DNA from: Sediminimonas qiaohouensis DSM 21189
GTDB taxonomy: Bacteria > Pseudomonadota > Alphaproteobacteria > Rhodobacterales > Rhodobacteraceae
Length of the DNA stretch: 36,394 bases
Assembly: GCF_000423645.1 (NCBI RefSeq)
Contig: NZ_AUIJ01000029.1
Coordinates: 1 to 36,394 of the forward strand
Reading direction: 5' to 3'
The position numbers and the translations under genes were made by a program. Shown one piece after another: positions 25,743-33,663 of the stretch; position 1 is the stretch's first letter, and every line of letters starts with the position of its first letter. The notes below the pieces were generated by a model that saw only the letters and a program-made list of their open reading frames with translations, did not search any database and was not told the origin of the DNA.

Positions 25743-25848
25743 GTGTTCTCCGAACACGCCCCCGCTGGGGGCCGCCTACGGCGGTAATGCAACGTCGGTT
25801 AATTTGCGGGGACTCGAGGCAGCGCGTCCCCGCAATCCGCGATTCGCG
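25743..25848. repeat. cluster of perfect stem-loops at the 3' end of the polymerase gene
   Basis: Within 106 bases there are five exact inverted repeats in series. They are GTGTTC-TCC-GAACAC (25743-25757), GCCCCC-GCT-GGGGGC (25758-25772), CCGCC-TAC-GGCGG (25772-25784, sharing one base), TTGCGGGGAC-N12-GTCCCCGCAA (25804-25835) and CGCG-ATT-CGCG (25838-25848). The last two overlap the final codons of the polymerase-like gene. No U-run follows on either strand, so it is not a standard intrinsic terminator. It could be a structured RNA, a replication or priming site, or a strong transcription/RNA-decay block. Confidence 0.7.
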
Positions 25849-27586
25849 CCTGAAGCTCTCTAAACTTACGCATTCGTCGCGGAATGCTATCGTTACGACC
25901 TCTTTCAAGACGCTCAAGGATAGTGGCAAGATTTGACTGTGATCCAACTTCTACGAGGCGTTGGCGAACAAAACCAGAATGAGCGTCACCAATTACGGTG
26001 CGCGTGTCCGACATTGAGCAATCCATTCGAACATTCATACGGATAGGAATGAAAAGGTCATTCAATTTTTTAATCAAGACACTAATTGAGTGATCCGCAA
26101 AGGGCCCGCGTTTTATACCAATACTGCCATTTCGAAAGCGCTCCACTGTCTCGGAATAGAGCCAGTACCTGCCCGGTTCAAGCCAAAGTCCAAAACGGGT
26201 AACTTCTTCAATTTTGAACGACCCAAGTTTATCAGTAGATTCTGATCGCAAAGTTGCTAATATTGCATCGCACTTCTCTTCAGGTACCGAAGCATGGATG
26301 GAATCTATGTTTGCATAGCAGATTTCAACGCTTGGATCTTCTTTGGCAAGTCGTTCCATCATTTCAAGTAAAACTATTCGACTGCGTGCAACGATCCTTT
26401 GGTTAAATTCAAAGCAGGTCGATCCATCAAAAAGCTCTGGAGAGTTAACAATTGAGGACTCGGAAGAGACTGAAACCGTTATACCTTTCTGCCCGCCCAT
26501 CCACCTTGTGGACATACACAAAGGCGAAGCTTCTTCAAGAAAAACCCCAAAATTTCGTCGAAGATACTCTCCGGCAAACTCGCGAGAGGTAAAGGTTTGA
26601 CGCGATACGCGAGGTCGGTGAGCAGTTGACGCTAGTAAGGTCATAAGAAACTTCTCGCGATCCGCAAGCGCCTTGTTACCTTGAGTGAGATAGTGCCTTC
26701 GCCGTGCATATGATCTTTGCACCTCACGAGCTAAAGGATGAGATATGCGCTGTTCGGAAACAATGCCATCGATCATTTCGATTCTTGCAAAATGCCGATG
26801 GAAATACTGGATCTCGAATTCGTTTAGGTCCACAAAAATCGGTTCGTTTAAGGCCGCTCCGAGATATCGCCCTGCGAAGAAAGAGCGAAACGGATTATAT
26901 TTTCTTATGAATTCTGATATTGGTGGATGAAGCACGCATCGATACAGTCCAAAACGGAGCGACTCACCTTCGGAGAAATTTCTGTTCAAGGAAACATAAT
27001 CTAATGTTGATGGTTGTGGGAAGTCATACTGCATACAGGAAGGGTACATTGAGTTATAATCGAGAGCTATCACACGCCGATTGGATCTGCTTTCCTCGAG
27101 GGCATAGGCATCCTGAATTGGAAGATGCCACGCCAAATAAAATCGCGCGTCGTGCTCGGTCTTGAAACGGATAGAGTTACAAATTGTTTTCCATTTTTGA
27201 TCACAAAAGCTTCCCGGTTTTTCTATGTGCTTTTTATACCGTTTTAGAATATATTTGAGAGAGTTGAAATTCTTGATTGAGTTATCCCGATACTTCTGCA
27301 TTGGCAGCCATGGTTGGATCTTTTCTAGAACGAGTGGTGGCCGTTTTCCTGGATTTGCAAGAGCAATAAGATCCGCTTCTTTACGGGTCAATGTGACACA
27401 ACGGTTATCCTCATGATCTTGATACGAGTAGATTGACCGCGTTCCGTTATTATCCGTGATTGAGATTGCGTCCACTCCAATCGGAATCATATCGCGTGGC
27501 GCCTGCGGCTTTCGCTTTCGCAGCATTATAGACTTGCCGCTCGGGAGAACACTTGCAGGTAGATGAAATCGAAATGCACCACTCAT
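25799..27586 (-). CDS. family-B DNA polymerase-like protein without N-terminal exonuclease
   Basis: The 595-aa protein shows the polymerase palm of family B. Motif A is DYNSMYPS (176-183). A finger segment follows (RSYARRRHYL...KFLMTLLAST, 291-321), with a degenerate motif B around K312. Motif C is YANIDS (424-429), keeping D428, the position of the essential second Asp of YxDTDS, but with N426 for the first. Downstream LGSFKIEE...LEPGRYWLY (454-477) matches the family's (L)GxxKxE and KxY blocks. Only about 175 residues precede motif A, too few for the usual 3'-5' exonuclease, and no exonuclease motifs are seen. It overlaps the upstream ORF by four bases (ATGA). GC is about 40-50%, below its surroundings. 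Phage/plasmid protein-primed and pipolin polymerases are the nearest concepts. Confidence 0.75.
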   Translation of the reverse strand: MSGAFRFHLPASVLPSGKSIMLRKRKPQAPRDMIPIGVDAISITDNNGTRSIYSYQDHEDNRCVTLTRKEADLIALANPGKRPPLVLEKIQPWLPMQKYRDNSIKNFNSLKYILKRYKKHIEKPGSFCDQKWKTICNSIRFKTEHDARFYLAWHLPIQDAYALEESRSNRRVIALDYNSMYPSCMQYDFPQPSTLDYVSLNRNFSEGESLRFGLYRCVLHPPISEFIRKYNPFRSFFAGRYLGAALNEPIFVDLNEFEIQYFHRHFARIEMIDGIVSEQRISHPLAREVQRSYARRRHYLTQGNKALADREKFLMTLLASTAHRPRVSRQTFTSREFAGEYLRRNFGVFLEEASPLCMSTRWMGGQKGITVSVSSESSIVNSPELFDGSTCFEFNQRIVARSRIVLLEMMERLAKEDPSVEICYANIDSIHASVPEEKCDAILATLRSESTDKLGSFKIEEVTRFGLWLEPGRYWLYSETVERFRNGSIGIKRGPFADHSISVLIKKLNDLFIPIRMNVRMDCSMSDTRTVIGDAHSGFVRQRLVEVGSQSNLATILERLERGRNDSIPRRMRKFRELQARIADCGDALPRVPAN

Positions 27587-28244
27587 TTGGATTTCCTTCC
27601 GTCAATACTACGCTGCCGCATTAATTTCATCCCACAATGGGCTAATGCCAGCTCATTGGCGGCAAGATCACGTTGCAAAGAAGTTGATCCCTCGCAAACT
27701 TGCTTGCACCCGCGAGCAATCGCGTTGCGAATAGAGTATGGAAAAAGAAAAATAAGTGAATGCAGGTGCCGTTTTTTCCAGTTTCGTATTTTTCGACCAG
27801 TAGTTTGATAACCTGACAGCTCCTGATCGTTGATCAATCTACGTATATCGCTGTATTGACTGTCAAGCTTTTGCAGCGCCTCAAATGACTCCAGCTTGCT
27901 TTCCCGAACTAAAAAGTGTAACCGAGAAAGGGAGAGGATTTTTCGTGTTCTATTTTTATCTAGAAGGAAAATCCCTTCTGGGCCGTTGAGCAGTCTGGCA
28001 TTGCTATGCAGAACGTTTTGTATGATACCCGTTTTTTCATATGCGGTCAGGCCGTCAGCCTTAAATGCTTCTTGGAGCTTATCTTGAATTACCAAGTTTT
28101 CTGATGAACCGCGCAAGCCTTGTAGCGCAGGCTCTGCCTCAAAGTATTGGTATATTAGCGCCCTTATCCCATGAGGAAATGTTGCCGTCAGTGCTGTCGA
28201 GTATGGTAAGCTTTCCCACTTGGCATAGCGACTTATAGCGTAAC
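27583..28244 (-). pseudogene. 3' part of interrupted gene of unknown function (module partner of polymerase)
   Basis: Removing the IS481 element and one CGTAAC copy joins this segment in frame to 29304-29622: the junction codons become GGT TAC GCT ATA (G-Y-A-I). This part supplies 218 of the 324 residues of the original protein. It contains basic stretches (KNRTRKILSLSRLHFLVRES, RKIRNWKKRHLHSL) suggesting nucleic-acid contact, and helical character throughout. I recognise no domain. Its stop overlaps the polymerase start by four bases, so the ancestral pair was translationally coupled. Confidence 0.85.
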
Positions 28245-29211
28245 TGTCACATCCCGGAAGGTAGTATGGCTGTTTCTTGAACAGCTCTGGCTTGAGTTTG
28301 TGCCAATCTTTCATCGCCTGCAAGGGCGTCTTGCTGCCCAAGGCTGATTGAGGGAGTTTCTGGTTATAGAGCCAGACGTAGCGGTGCAGCGTCGTCTCCA
28401 GCTCCTTGCCGGACTGGAAGTGGTGGCTTTGCAGCACGTCCTCGATGCGGCCATTGAAGCGCTCGACCATGCCATTGGTCTGGGGTGACTTCGGCGGGGT
28501 GAGGCGGTGCTCGATACCGAGGTCGGCGCAGAGTGTGTCGAACTCGTGCGCCCCGGTTGCAGCGCGTTTGCGCAGGCCGAAGAGCCGATCTGTGAACTCT
28601 TTTCCATTATCCGTGAGTATCGTCTGGATGCGCATCGGGCAGGCCCGCTCCAGGTCACGCAGGAAGCGCCGGGCGTTGGCCGCCGTCTTGGCCTTGAAGA
28701 CCCGGATGAAGACCCAGCGTGTCGCGCGATCGATCGCCACGAACAGATAGCGCCGCGAGGACTCGTCCGCCATCTGAGGCAGATACTTCACGTCGATGTG
28801 GATATATCCGGGCTCATAAGCCTTGAAGGCGCCGTGTTTGGGCTTGGGGGCTTTGGCCTTCATGTCGCGCAGGTTGCCGACACCGTGCCGACGCAGACAG
28901 CGGTCCAGCCCTGAGCGCGAGGCATTCGGGTTCAGGAACTCGCGCACCACGGACAGAAGGTCGTCGAGCGAGACCAGCAGGGTCTGACGCAGAGCAACGG
29001 CGACGGCCTCTTGCGCAGGCGTCAACGTCGTCTGCAACCGATGCGGCGTGTGACTGCGGTCTGCAACGCCGTCGCGCTTGCGCCACTTCCACACGGTTTG
29101 CTCGGAGGTTCCGTGGCGCTCAGCAACGATCCAGGCCGGTTCATCGCTCGCCTGGATGGCCGCCCTGATCTTCGGTGTGGTCGTCGCTTGGCTGTGAAGC
29201 TTGATCAGCAT
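27583..29211 (-). CDS. IS481 transposase fused in frame to the tail of the interrupted gene
   Basis: The first ~323 codons are an IS481-type transposase: N-terminal HTH (EPAWIVAERHGTSEQTVWKW), DDE core with HIDVKYLP, TDNGKEF and NGMVERFNG, and the usual end KKQPYYLPGCDS. The element carries no stop codon of its own at its left terminus, so the frame crosses base 28245 and continues for 219 codons of the host gene. The fusion is a by-product of insertion position. IS481-group elements often rely on target sequence for their stop codon. The fused protein could still act as transposase. Initiation here could also drive translation of the downstream polymerase-like gene. Confidence 0.85.
   Translation of the reverse strand: MLIKLHSQATTTPKIRAAIQASDEPAWIVAERHGTSEQTVWKWRKRDGVADRSHTPHRLQTTLTPAQEAVAVALRQTLLVSLDDLLSVVREFLNPNASRSGLDRCLRRHGVGNLRDMKAKAPKPKHGAFKAYEPGYIHIDVKYLPQMADESSRRYLFVAIDRATRWVFIRVFKAKTAANARRFLRDLERACPMRIQTILTDNGKEFTDRLFGLRKRAATGAHEFDTLCADLGIEHRLTPPKSPQTNGMVERFNGRIEDVLQSHHFQSGKELETTLHRYVWLYNQKLPQSALGSKTPLQAMKDWHKLKPELFKKQPYYLPGCDSYAISRYAKWESLPYSTALTATFPHGIRALIYQYFEAEPALQGLRGSSENLVIQDKLQEAFKADGLTAYEKTGIIQNVLHSNARLLNGPEGIFLLDKNRTRKILSLSRLHFLVRESKLESFEALQKLDSQYSDIRRLINDQELSGYQTTGRKIRNWKKRHLHSLIFLFPYSIRNAIARGCKQVCEGSTSLQRDLAANELALAHCGMKLMRQRSIDGRKSK
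28239..28244. repeat. target-site duplication, left copy
   Basis: CGTAAC directly abuts the left terminal repeat of the IS481 element and is identical to 29304-29309. Confidence 0.92.
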
Positions 29212-29303
29212 GCCGATCTCCCGTCTCGCACCTCGTTCAGAACAGATCGTGCCATGAACAGCGCTGATCGACGAGGGGCTATGTGATCATCCGGGATGGA
29301 ACA
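28245..29303 (-). mobile_element. IS481-family insertion sequence, complete, 1059 bp
   Basis: The left end reads TGTCACATCCCGGAAGG and the right end, on the minus strand, TGTTCCATCCCGGATGA: 13 of 17 identical, beginning TGT as in this family. The length is normal for IS481 elements. Both sides are flanked by the same 6 bp, CGTAAC. The IS is clearly more GC-rich than the gene it sits in. The intact target duplication shows simple transposition with no later rearrangement. Confidence 0.93.
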
Positions 29304-29309
29304 CGTAAC
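29304..29309. repeat. target-site duplication, right copy
   Basis: CGTAAC directly abuts the right terminal repeat of the IS481 element and is identical to 28239-28244. Confidence 0.92.
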
Positions 29310-29622
29310 CACTGCCCATGTTAATTAGTTTTCTCACGAAGCGGCGCTCAATTTGACCTTGAATCGCTATGCCACCGAGTGCGATTTCTGCTTCGTGCAG
29401 AGACCAGCGCCACGCGTCCGGTTCTATTCCTTTCGACAAAAGAGTTCTTGAAGATATGGATTTTTGCGCGAAGAGTGAAATGTTGCCAATTTCCTTCAGG
29501 TCTTCTTCCAAGAGCTCCGCATTACGCTCAGCCTCATTCTCACCGGAGAAATCTACGTTGATCCAAGCGTCCAGATCCCCCACCCAAATTGTCAAACCGT
29601 CATCGTACATCGCTATTCGCAT
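29304..29622 (-). pseudogene. 5' part of interrupted gene of unknown function
   Basis: The frame from ATG 29622 begins MRIAMYDDGLTIWVGDLDAW and gives 106 native codons up to the insertion. As it stands it would read five more codons into the IS and stop at 29287. The acidic, beta-looking N-terminus (DLDAWINVDFSGENEAERNA) and the following helices match no family I know. In the original gene this is the amino-terminal third of a 324-aa protein. Only a weak ribosome site (GAAG) precedes the ATG. Codon use and GC resemble the polymerase-like gene rather than the IS. Confidence 0.8.
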
Positions 29623-30729
29623 TTTGCTTCATATGCTTACGTGTAGGCGGTCCTAAGTTCGAAAGCTAGGGGTTCAAGCCAAACGTAGGATGTCTTTGGA
29701 ACGGATTCCAGACGGCTCGTGTCGAGGAGTTTGTGGAAAGTCGAGGGGCGGCGTAGTCTCCAAGTGACCTGCAAACCACCCAACCGGCGGCGGTAACCGC
29801 CAGTGGCATCATTTCAACTACTCAGATTACCGAGAACTCAACCGTTACGCCACCCATCAATGAAGCTTGATAGGGTTCGATCAAGGCGCGGCCGCGCGCT
29901 AGGTTTCGGGGCAGCATCGTGGCGAGGTTCGAGGACGAGGCTGCCAAATTTCTCGACCGCATGCTCTACGACCGTGGTGATGGTCGGCCAAAGGCAACCG
30001 ACCCAGGCACCGCGACCAGCAGCTTACTACTCTTCCGACTTGGAGCCTTCGGATAGCCGCGCAATGACAAGACAATAGCCGGCCCCCGCTCCTTCCCCCC
30101 GGCATGCAGGGGAAAGCCCTTCACTTACTGACCCGTATCCACGCGATGCCATTTACCGGTGGCCAGCCGCTTCCCCGCAGGCTTTTCACCTGCCCCGCTT
30201 TAACCGTCTCCAGTCAAAACAGTCCCCGATCCGTCACATCGCGCCGTAGCCTCGACTTCACCGGCCGGTGGGTTTCGTTGTCGCGTTTCTGCATCGGACC
30301 AAAAGGGGTCGTCTCGATGCGGGGTGGGGTAGTCCCCGGGTCAAAACCTGTGCTTGGCGGCCGGTGCGCAGGCGAACCGTGGCCAGTGCTTTTACGTTAG
30401 CGCGTGCGTTGGAAAGACACCGGGATAAACCTGAGCACGGGAAGTGCCGTAATTGGCGCACTTCGCGGCCCAGATTGGTCGAGCGGCAGATGTCTTCCCA
30501 AGTGTATCGATTGACGTCCTCACAGCTTGCGACCACGGCAACCTTTCCGGGACGCGCCAACCGGGCGTCATTTGGCGGCTTCATGAATGGATGATGAACA
30601 TGTTCGCATCGTCACCGGACCATCTAGGTCCTTCCTTTGTCCCTTTTGTAAGCGGGTCTTTGTCGTGCAGCTTTCCTTGGCGCCACCTGTGCGCTAGACT
30701 GGCATCTGTCGAGCACAGCAGGACGCCCC
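29623..30729. other. 1.1-kb stretch without a confident gene
   Basis: Open frames exist on both strands (for example around 30260-30590), but none shows family motifs, a ribosome site or plausible composition. The interval holds a perfect hairpin GGCGG-TAA-CCGCC (29789-29801) and a 12-bp palindrome CACCGGCCGGTG (30259-30270). It may contain the promoter of the polymerase module on its left side and promoter sequence for the gene at 30730 on its right. A non-coding RNA cannot be excluded. Confidence 0.4.
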
Positions 30730-31377
30730 ATGAGTTCCGAAGACCGTCCGCCCAGGAAAATTGAAGAGATCAGCCAAACGGAGGATCCCGTCGACCTAAT
30801 CTATCTGCATTTCGACGGGATCAATCAGAGGCTACCATTTCGTATGGCCGACTACGGCGATGACGGCGCGTTGACCGGCGATCAGATCGAATACCTGGCC
30901 CAGAGCTTTCTCTTGGACCTGCGCCTAGCCCAAGAGCTCTCCGTCCTGTTGGGCTACTCGCTGGATATAGACTCCAAAGTCAGCCTAATCCGCGTGAAGC
31001 GGGAACATCACGCCCCCAATAAGACTAGCGAGGGCAAAGAGTTCAAAGCGTCCTATGTTGACGACAACGGCAACGAAGTCGTCGTGCGGCCTCTTGACAA
31101 GCGGAAAGTCGCGGACGACCGGCGCCTGAGCGTGGTCGAGAGCTGCTGCTACATCTGGCTGGACGCCGGCCGGAAGCTCACCTTCACGACGCGCGCCGAT
31201 AAACTCAAGCCCGAGCAACAACGCGAAGGCGAACTGATCAGGTTCATCCAGACAGCAGTAAGCATGGTTACGACGCCAACATGCGAGGTGAGTGGCGAGA
31301 CCCTGCGGCGTGACATTGAACTTACTCGCCGTCGTTTTCGAAGACGCGGTGAGATGGTTCCGACCAATCGGGTCTGA
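30730..31377 (+). CDS. 215-aa hypothetical protein
   Basis: The protein begins MSSEDRPPRKIEEISQTEDP and is strongly charged, with the acidic N-terminal part and a basic tail (ELTRRRFRRRGEMV). A pair of cysteines (ESCCYIWLDAG) lies near residue 140. AGCAGGA precedes the ATG at a usable distance. I recognise no family. It lies between the gene-poor stretch and the recombinase operon and is transcribed toward the latter, but two strong inverted repeats separate them, so it may be a separate unit. Confidence 0.6.
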   Translation: MSSEDRPPRKIEEISQTEDPVDLIYLHFDGINQRLPFRMADYGDDGALTGDQIEYLAQSFLLDLRLAQELSVLLGYSLDIDSKVSLIRVKREHHAPNKTSEGKEFKASYVDDNGNEVVVRPLDKRKVADDRRLSVVESCCYIWLDAGRKLTFTTRADKLKPEQQREGELIRFIQTAVSMVTTPTCEVSGETLRRDIELTRRRFRRRGEMVPTNRV

Positions 31378-31378
31378 C

Positions 31379-31399
31379 CCAAGTAATCGATACACTTGG
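31379..31399. promoter_or_regulatory. inverted repeat upstream of recombinase operon, site 1
   Basis: CCAAGT (31379-31384) and ACTTGG (31394-31399) flank a 9-base spacer whose centre contains the palindrome ATCGAT. The dyad lies right after the stop of the 215-aa gene. It could be an operator or a recombinase core-type site. Confidence 0.5.
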
Positions 31400-31417
31400 T
31401 AAGCTAACCTTGACCCC

Positions 31418-31438
31418 TGTCATGGTCAGCCCATGACA
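31418..31438. promoter_or_regulatory. inverted repeat upstream of recombinase operon, site 2
   Basis: TGTCATGG (31418-31425) and CCATGACA (31431-31438) form a perfect 8-bp dyad with a 5-base spacer. It overlaps the ATG of the 58-aa ORF at 31433, so folding or protein binding here would mask that start. Confidence 0.6.
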
Positions 31439-31609
31439 CGCGATCCCGCCACACCCACTGATACAGTCCCGGCCAATAGGCCGGTCGACAAGGCTGTTCT
31501 CGCTCTTGCCCACCTTTTGGGTGAGGCGTCGGCGCGGGACGCGGGCGTGTTGCTGCAACCCGAGAAAGAAGGTGTCGAACATGACTCGAACTCTCAAGAC
31601 GAAGCCTGA
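31433..31609 (+). CDS. small ORF, 58 aa, start of recombinase operon
   Basis: The frame begins MTRDPATPTDTVPANRPVDK and contains a hydrophobic helix (KAVLALAHLLGEASARDAGV) and an acidic tail. It overlaps the next gene by 29 bases in another frame. No clear ribosome site is seen, and the ATG lies in an inverted repeat. The protein-like composition and position favour a real leader gene, but this is uncertain. Confidence 0.4.
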   Translation: MTRDPATPTDTVPANRPVDKAVLALAHLLGEASARDAGVLLQPEKEGVEHDSNSQDEA

Positions 31610-31817
31610 ATCGCCGGTCCGCCTCAAGACCGTCAAGGACGTCGCGCAGGAAGACAACTGCTCGGAAAAGACGGTGCGCCGGGCGATCGCGGCGGGGCTG
31701 CTGGACGTGATCCGCGTCGGTCCTGGCGGGCGTTTGATCCGCATCCATCCGGACGCCCACGCGGCCTATCGGCGGGCCTATCTCTGGCAGGCACGCCTGG
31801 CCAGTAATGTCCTTTGA
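31581..31817 (+). CDS. MerR/excisionase-like helix-turn-helix protein, 78 aa
   Basis: The start at ATG 31581 has AGAAGG eight bases upstream; an earlier in-frame ATG (31506) lacks one. The core VKDVAQEDNCSEKTVRRAIA, AGLLDVIRVGPGGRLIRIHP is the winged HTH of small excisionase (HTH_17/MerR) proteins: helix, turn, recognition helix and a wing with RxRI. In integrative elements such proteins steer recombination toward excision and often repress their own operon. It directly precedes the recombinases. Confidence 0.75.
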   Translation: MTRTLKTKPESPVRLKTVKDVAQEDNCSEKTVRRAIAAGLLDVIRVGPGGRLIRIHPDAHAAYRRAYLWQARLASNVL

Positions 31818-31956
31818 TGTCCGTTACTTACGTGATTTTCGGGAAGAGGGTGTCACCGTAATTTGCGAACTTTCCATGCTAGTGTTCTCCCGAATCGGGC
31901 GCTCTGGCCGCCCCTGTCCACCCGAGACCACACATGTCCCAAAAGGAAGCCACCCG

Positions 31957-33663
31957 ATGACCCACCAAGCCAGGATTGACCCCGATGTGGCCTTCGTTCC
32001 GTTGGGCACGCCGATGTTTGCCGATCTGATCGTCCGGCTGGGTCAGGAGCAGAGTCTGAATCCCACGCGCCGCCGCGATATGATTTCGGGATTGAACCGC
32101 GTCGCCAAGACGCTTGGCCGCGCGCCGCAGGATGTGCCCTGCCATACCCGCTGGCTGCAACCACGCCTTTCCAAAATTTCTCCTGCCGCATTCGGGCTCA
32201 CACCAAAGACCTGGCAAAACGCCGTGAGCAATGCGCGCGCAGCGATGGTGCACGTCGGTATTGTAGAACGCCGTGCAAACCGGATCACGGACTTGTCCCA
32301 GGCTTGGCAGAAACTCTGGTCAGGCCTGCTGGCCTCGCCGCAGAGCGCAACACTACAGCCCGCCCTGTGTCGCTTTGTTTACTTCCTCAGTAACCAAGGT
32401 ATTGCGCCGGGGAAGGTGCGTATCAAGCATGCGCAGGCCTATAAGGATGCACTGATCCGCAATGAGATCAGCAAGTCGCCAGACGTGGCCTACCGCGCTG
32501 CCGTCAACGGCTGGAACCTCGCAGTGCGCAGCTTGCCCCGCTGGCCGAGGACGAAGCTGCCACTAGAACAGCGCCAGAAGATCATCAAGCTTGCAGAGTC
32601 TGATTTTCCAGCGGCCTTTCTGGCAGACTTGGACCACCTGATCTTGCGTTTGTCGCAGCCTGATCCGTTGGCCGAGAATGGTCGGGCAAAAGCGCTGCGC
32701 CCCACGACACTGAAGCAATACCGTCGCCAGGTTATCCGCTTTGCCTCCGAACTCGTACATGCCGGTGTGCCGGTCGAAAAGATCGACAGTATCGCAGTAT
32801 TGTTGACGCGTGAGATGGCAGAACGCGGCCTGCGCCAAATGCTGACCCGCACCGAGAACAAGACGATCAAGATGATCAGTGAAGTCGCAGCCCTGTTGCG
32901 CAACCTCGGACGGATCACAGGGCAGGACGACGCAACGCAAAAGCAGCTGACCAAAATCGCAGGTCGCGTTGCAACGCAACCGCAGCGCGGCATGACCGCA
33001 AAAAATCGCAACCGGTTGCGCGTCTTGCAAAATGACAAGTCAATGATGCGCTTGCTGGAGTTGCCGGAACGGGTGTTCAACCGCCCGCCCCCAGGCAAGT
33101 CAAACGACTATACCAAGGCACTGGCGCGTGAGGATGCGGTCGCCATCGCCATCCTTCTGGCTTGCCCGATCCGTATCAAGAATCTGGCCGGTATTCATCT
33201 GGAGCAGCATATCCAGCGGCCGGGCGATGGCCGTGCCTATTTGGTTTTGACCGAAGACGACCTGAAGAACGAACGCCCGATCGAGTTCGAGCTACCCAAA
33301 GACGTGGTCCGCATGATTGATCGCCACCTCGTGACGCGCTGCCCACATATGTGTCCTGCTGGAACGCCGTGGCTGTTCCCACGGCGCGACGGAATGGGGC
33401 CGATGGTGCCCGGTCAGCTTTCAACACGAATAAAAACACGTGTGTTCAAAGTAACCGGTCTTGAGGTCAACTCTCACTTGTTTCGACACACTGCCGTGAT
33501 GAACTGGCTCGACGCCTATCCAGGCGCTTACGAGGTGGCGCGCCGCCTGCTTGGTCATTCGGACGTCAGCCATACGATCAACCTGTATTCCGGCCTCGAA
33601 GTGAAGTCTGCGACTCGCGCCTTTGCTGATCTGATGGAAGCAAAGAAAGGACAGCGCAAATGA
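31957..33663 (+). CDS. tyrosine recombinase 1 (phage-integrase family), 568 aa
   Basis: I place the start at ATG 31957 (MTHQARIDPDVAFVPLGTPM), which has AAGGAAG seven bases upstream; the frame opens 50 codons earlier but without a ribosome site. The C-terminal catalytic domain has the full set: R406 (CPIRIKNLAG), K437 (DDLKNERP), H507-L-F-R510 (SHLFRHTA), H534 (LGHSDVSH) and nucleophile Y544 (INLYSG). The long N-terminal part (about 380 residues) should hold the core- and arm-binding helical domains. The stop overlaps the next start by four bases (ATGA). The size exceeds ordinary integrases (350-420 aa) and is nearer Tn554 TnpB-like proteins. Confidence 0.87.
   Translation: MTHQARIDPDVAFVPLGTPMFADLIVRLGQEQSLNPTRRRDMISGLNRVAKTLGRAPQDVPCHTRWLQPRLSKISPAAFGLTPKTWQNAVSNARAAMVHVGIVERRANRITDLSQAWQKLWSGLLASPQSATLQPALCRFVYFLSNQGIAPGKVRIKHAQAYKDALIRNEISKSPDVAYRAAVNGWNLAVRSLPRWPRTKLPLEQRQKIIKLAESDFPAAFLADLDHLILRLSQPDPLAENGRAKALRPTTLKQYRRQVIRFASELVHAGVPVEKIDSIAVLLTREMAERGLRQMLTRTENKTIKMISEVAALLRNLGRITGQDDATQKQLTKIAGRVATQPQRGMTAKNRNRLRVLQNDKSMMRLLELPERVFNRPPPGKSNDYTKALAREDAVAIAILLACPIRIKNLAGIHLEQHIQRPGDGRAYLVLTEDDLKNERPIEFELPKDVVRMIDRHLVTRCPHMCPAGTPWLFPRRDGMGPMVPGQLSTRIKTRVFKVTGLEVNSHLFRHTAVMNWLDAYPGAYEVARRLLGHSDVSHTINLYSGLEVKSATRAFADLMEAKKGQRK

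Noticed and set aside
25743-25784. Ordinary intrinsic terminator
   Set aside because: Stems are GC-rich, but no T-run follows on either strand, and three hairpins in a row exceed what a simple terminator needs.
27583-29211. Functional domain fusion of a transposase with a new C-terminal domain
   Set aside because: The joint coincides exactly with the IS terminus and a 6-bp target duplication, so the fusion results from insertion, not from evolved domain joining.
29287-29622. Independent 111-aa gene
   Set aside because: Its last five codons lie in the IS481 terminal repeat. The frame is the 5' third of a longer gene that continues beyond the insertion.
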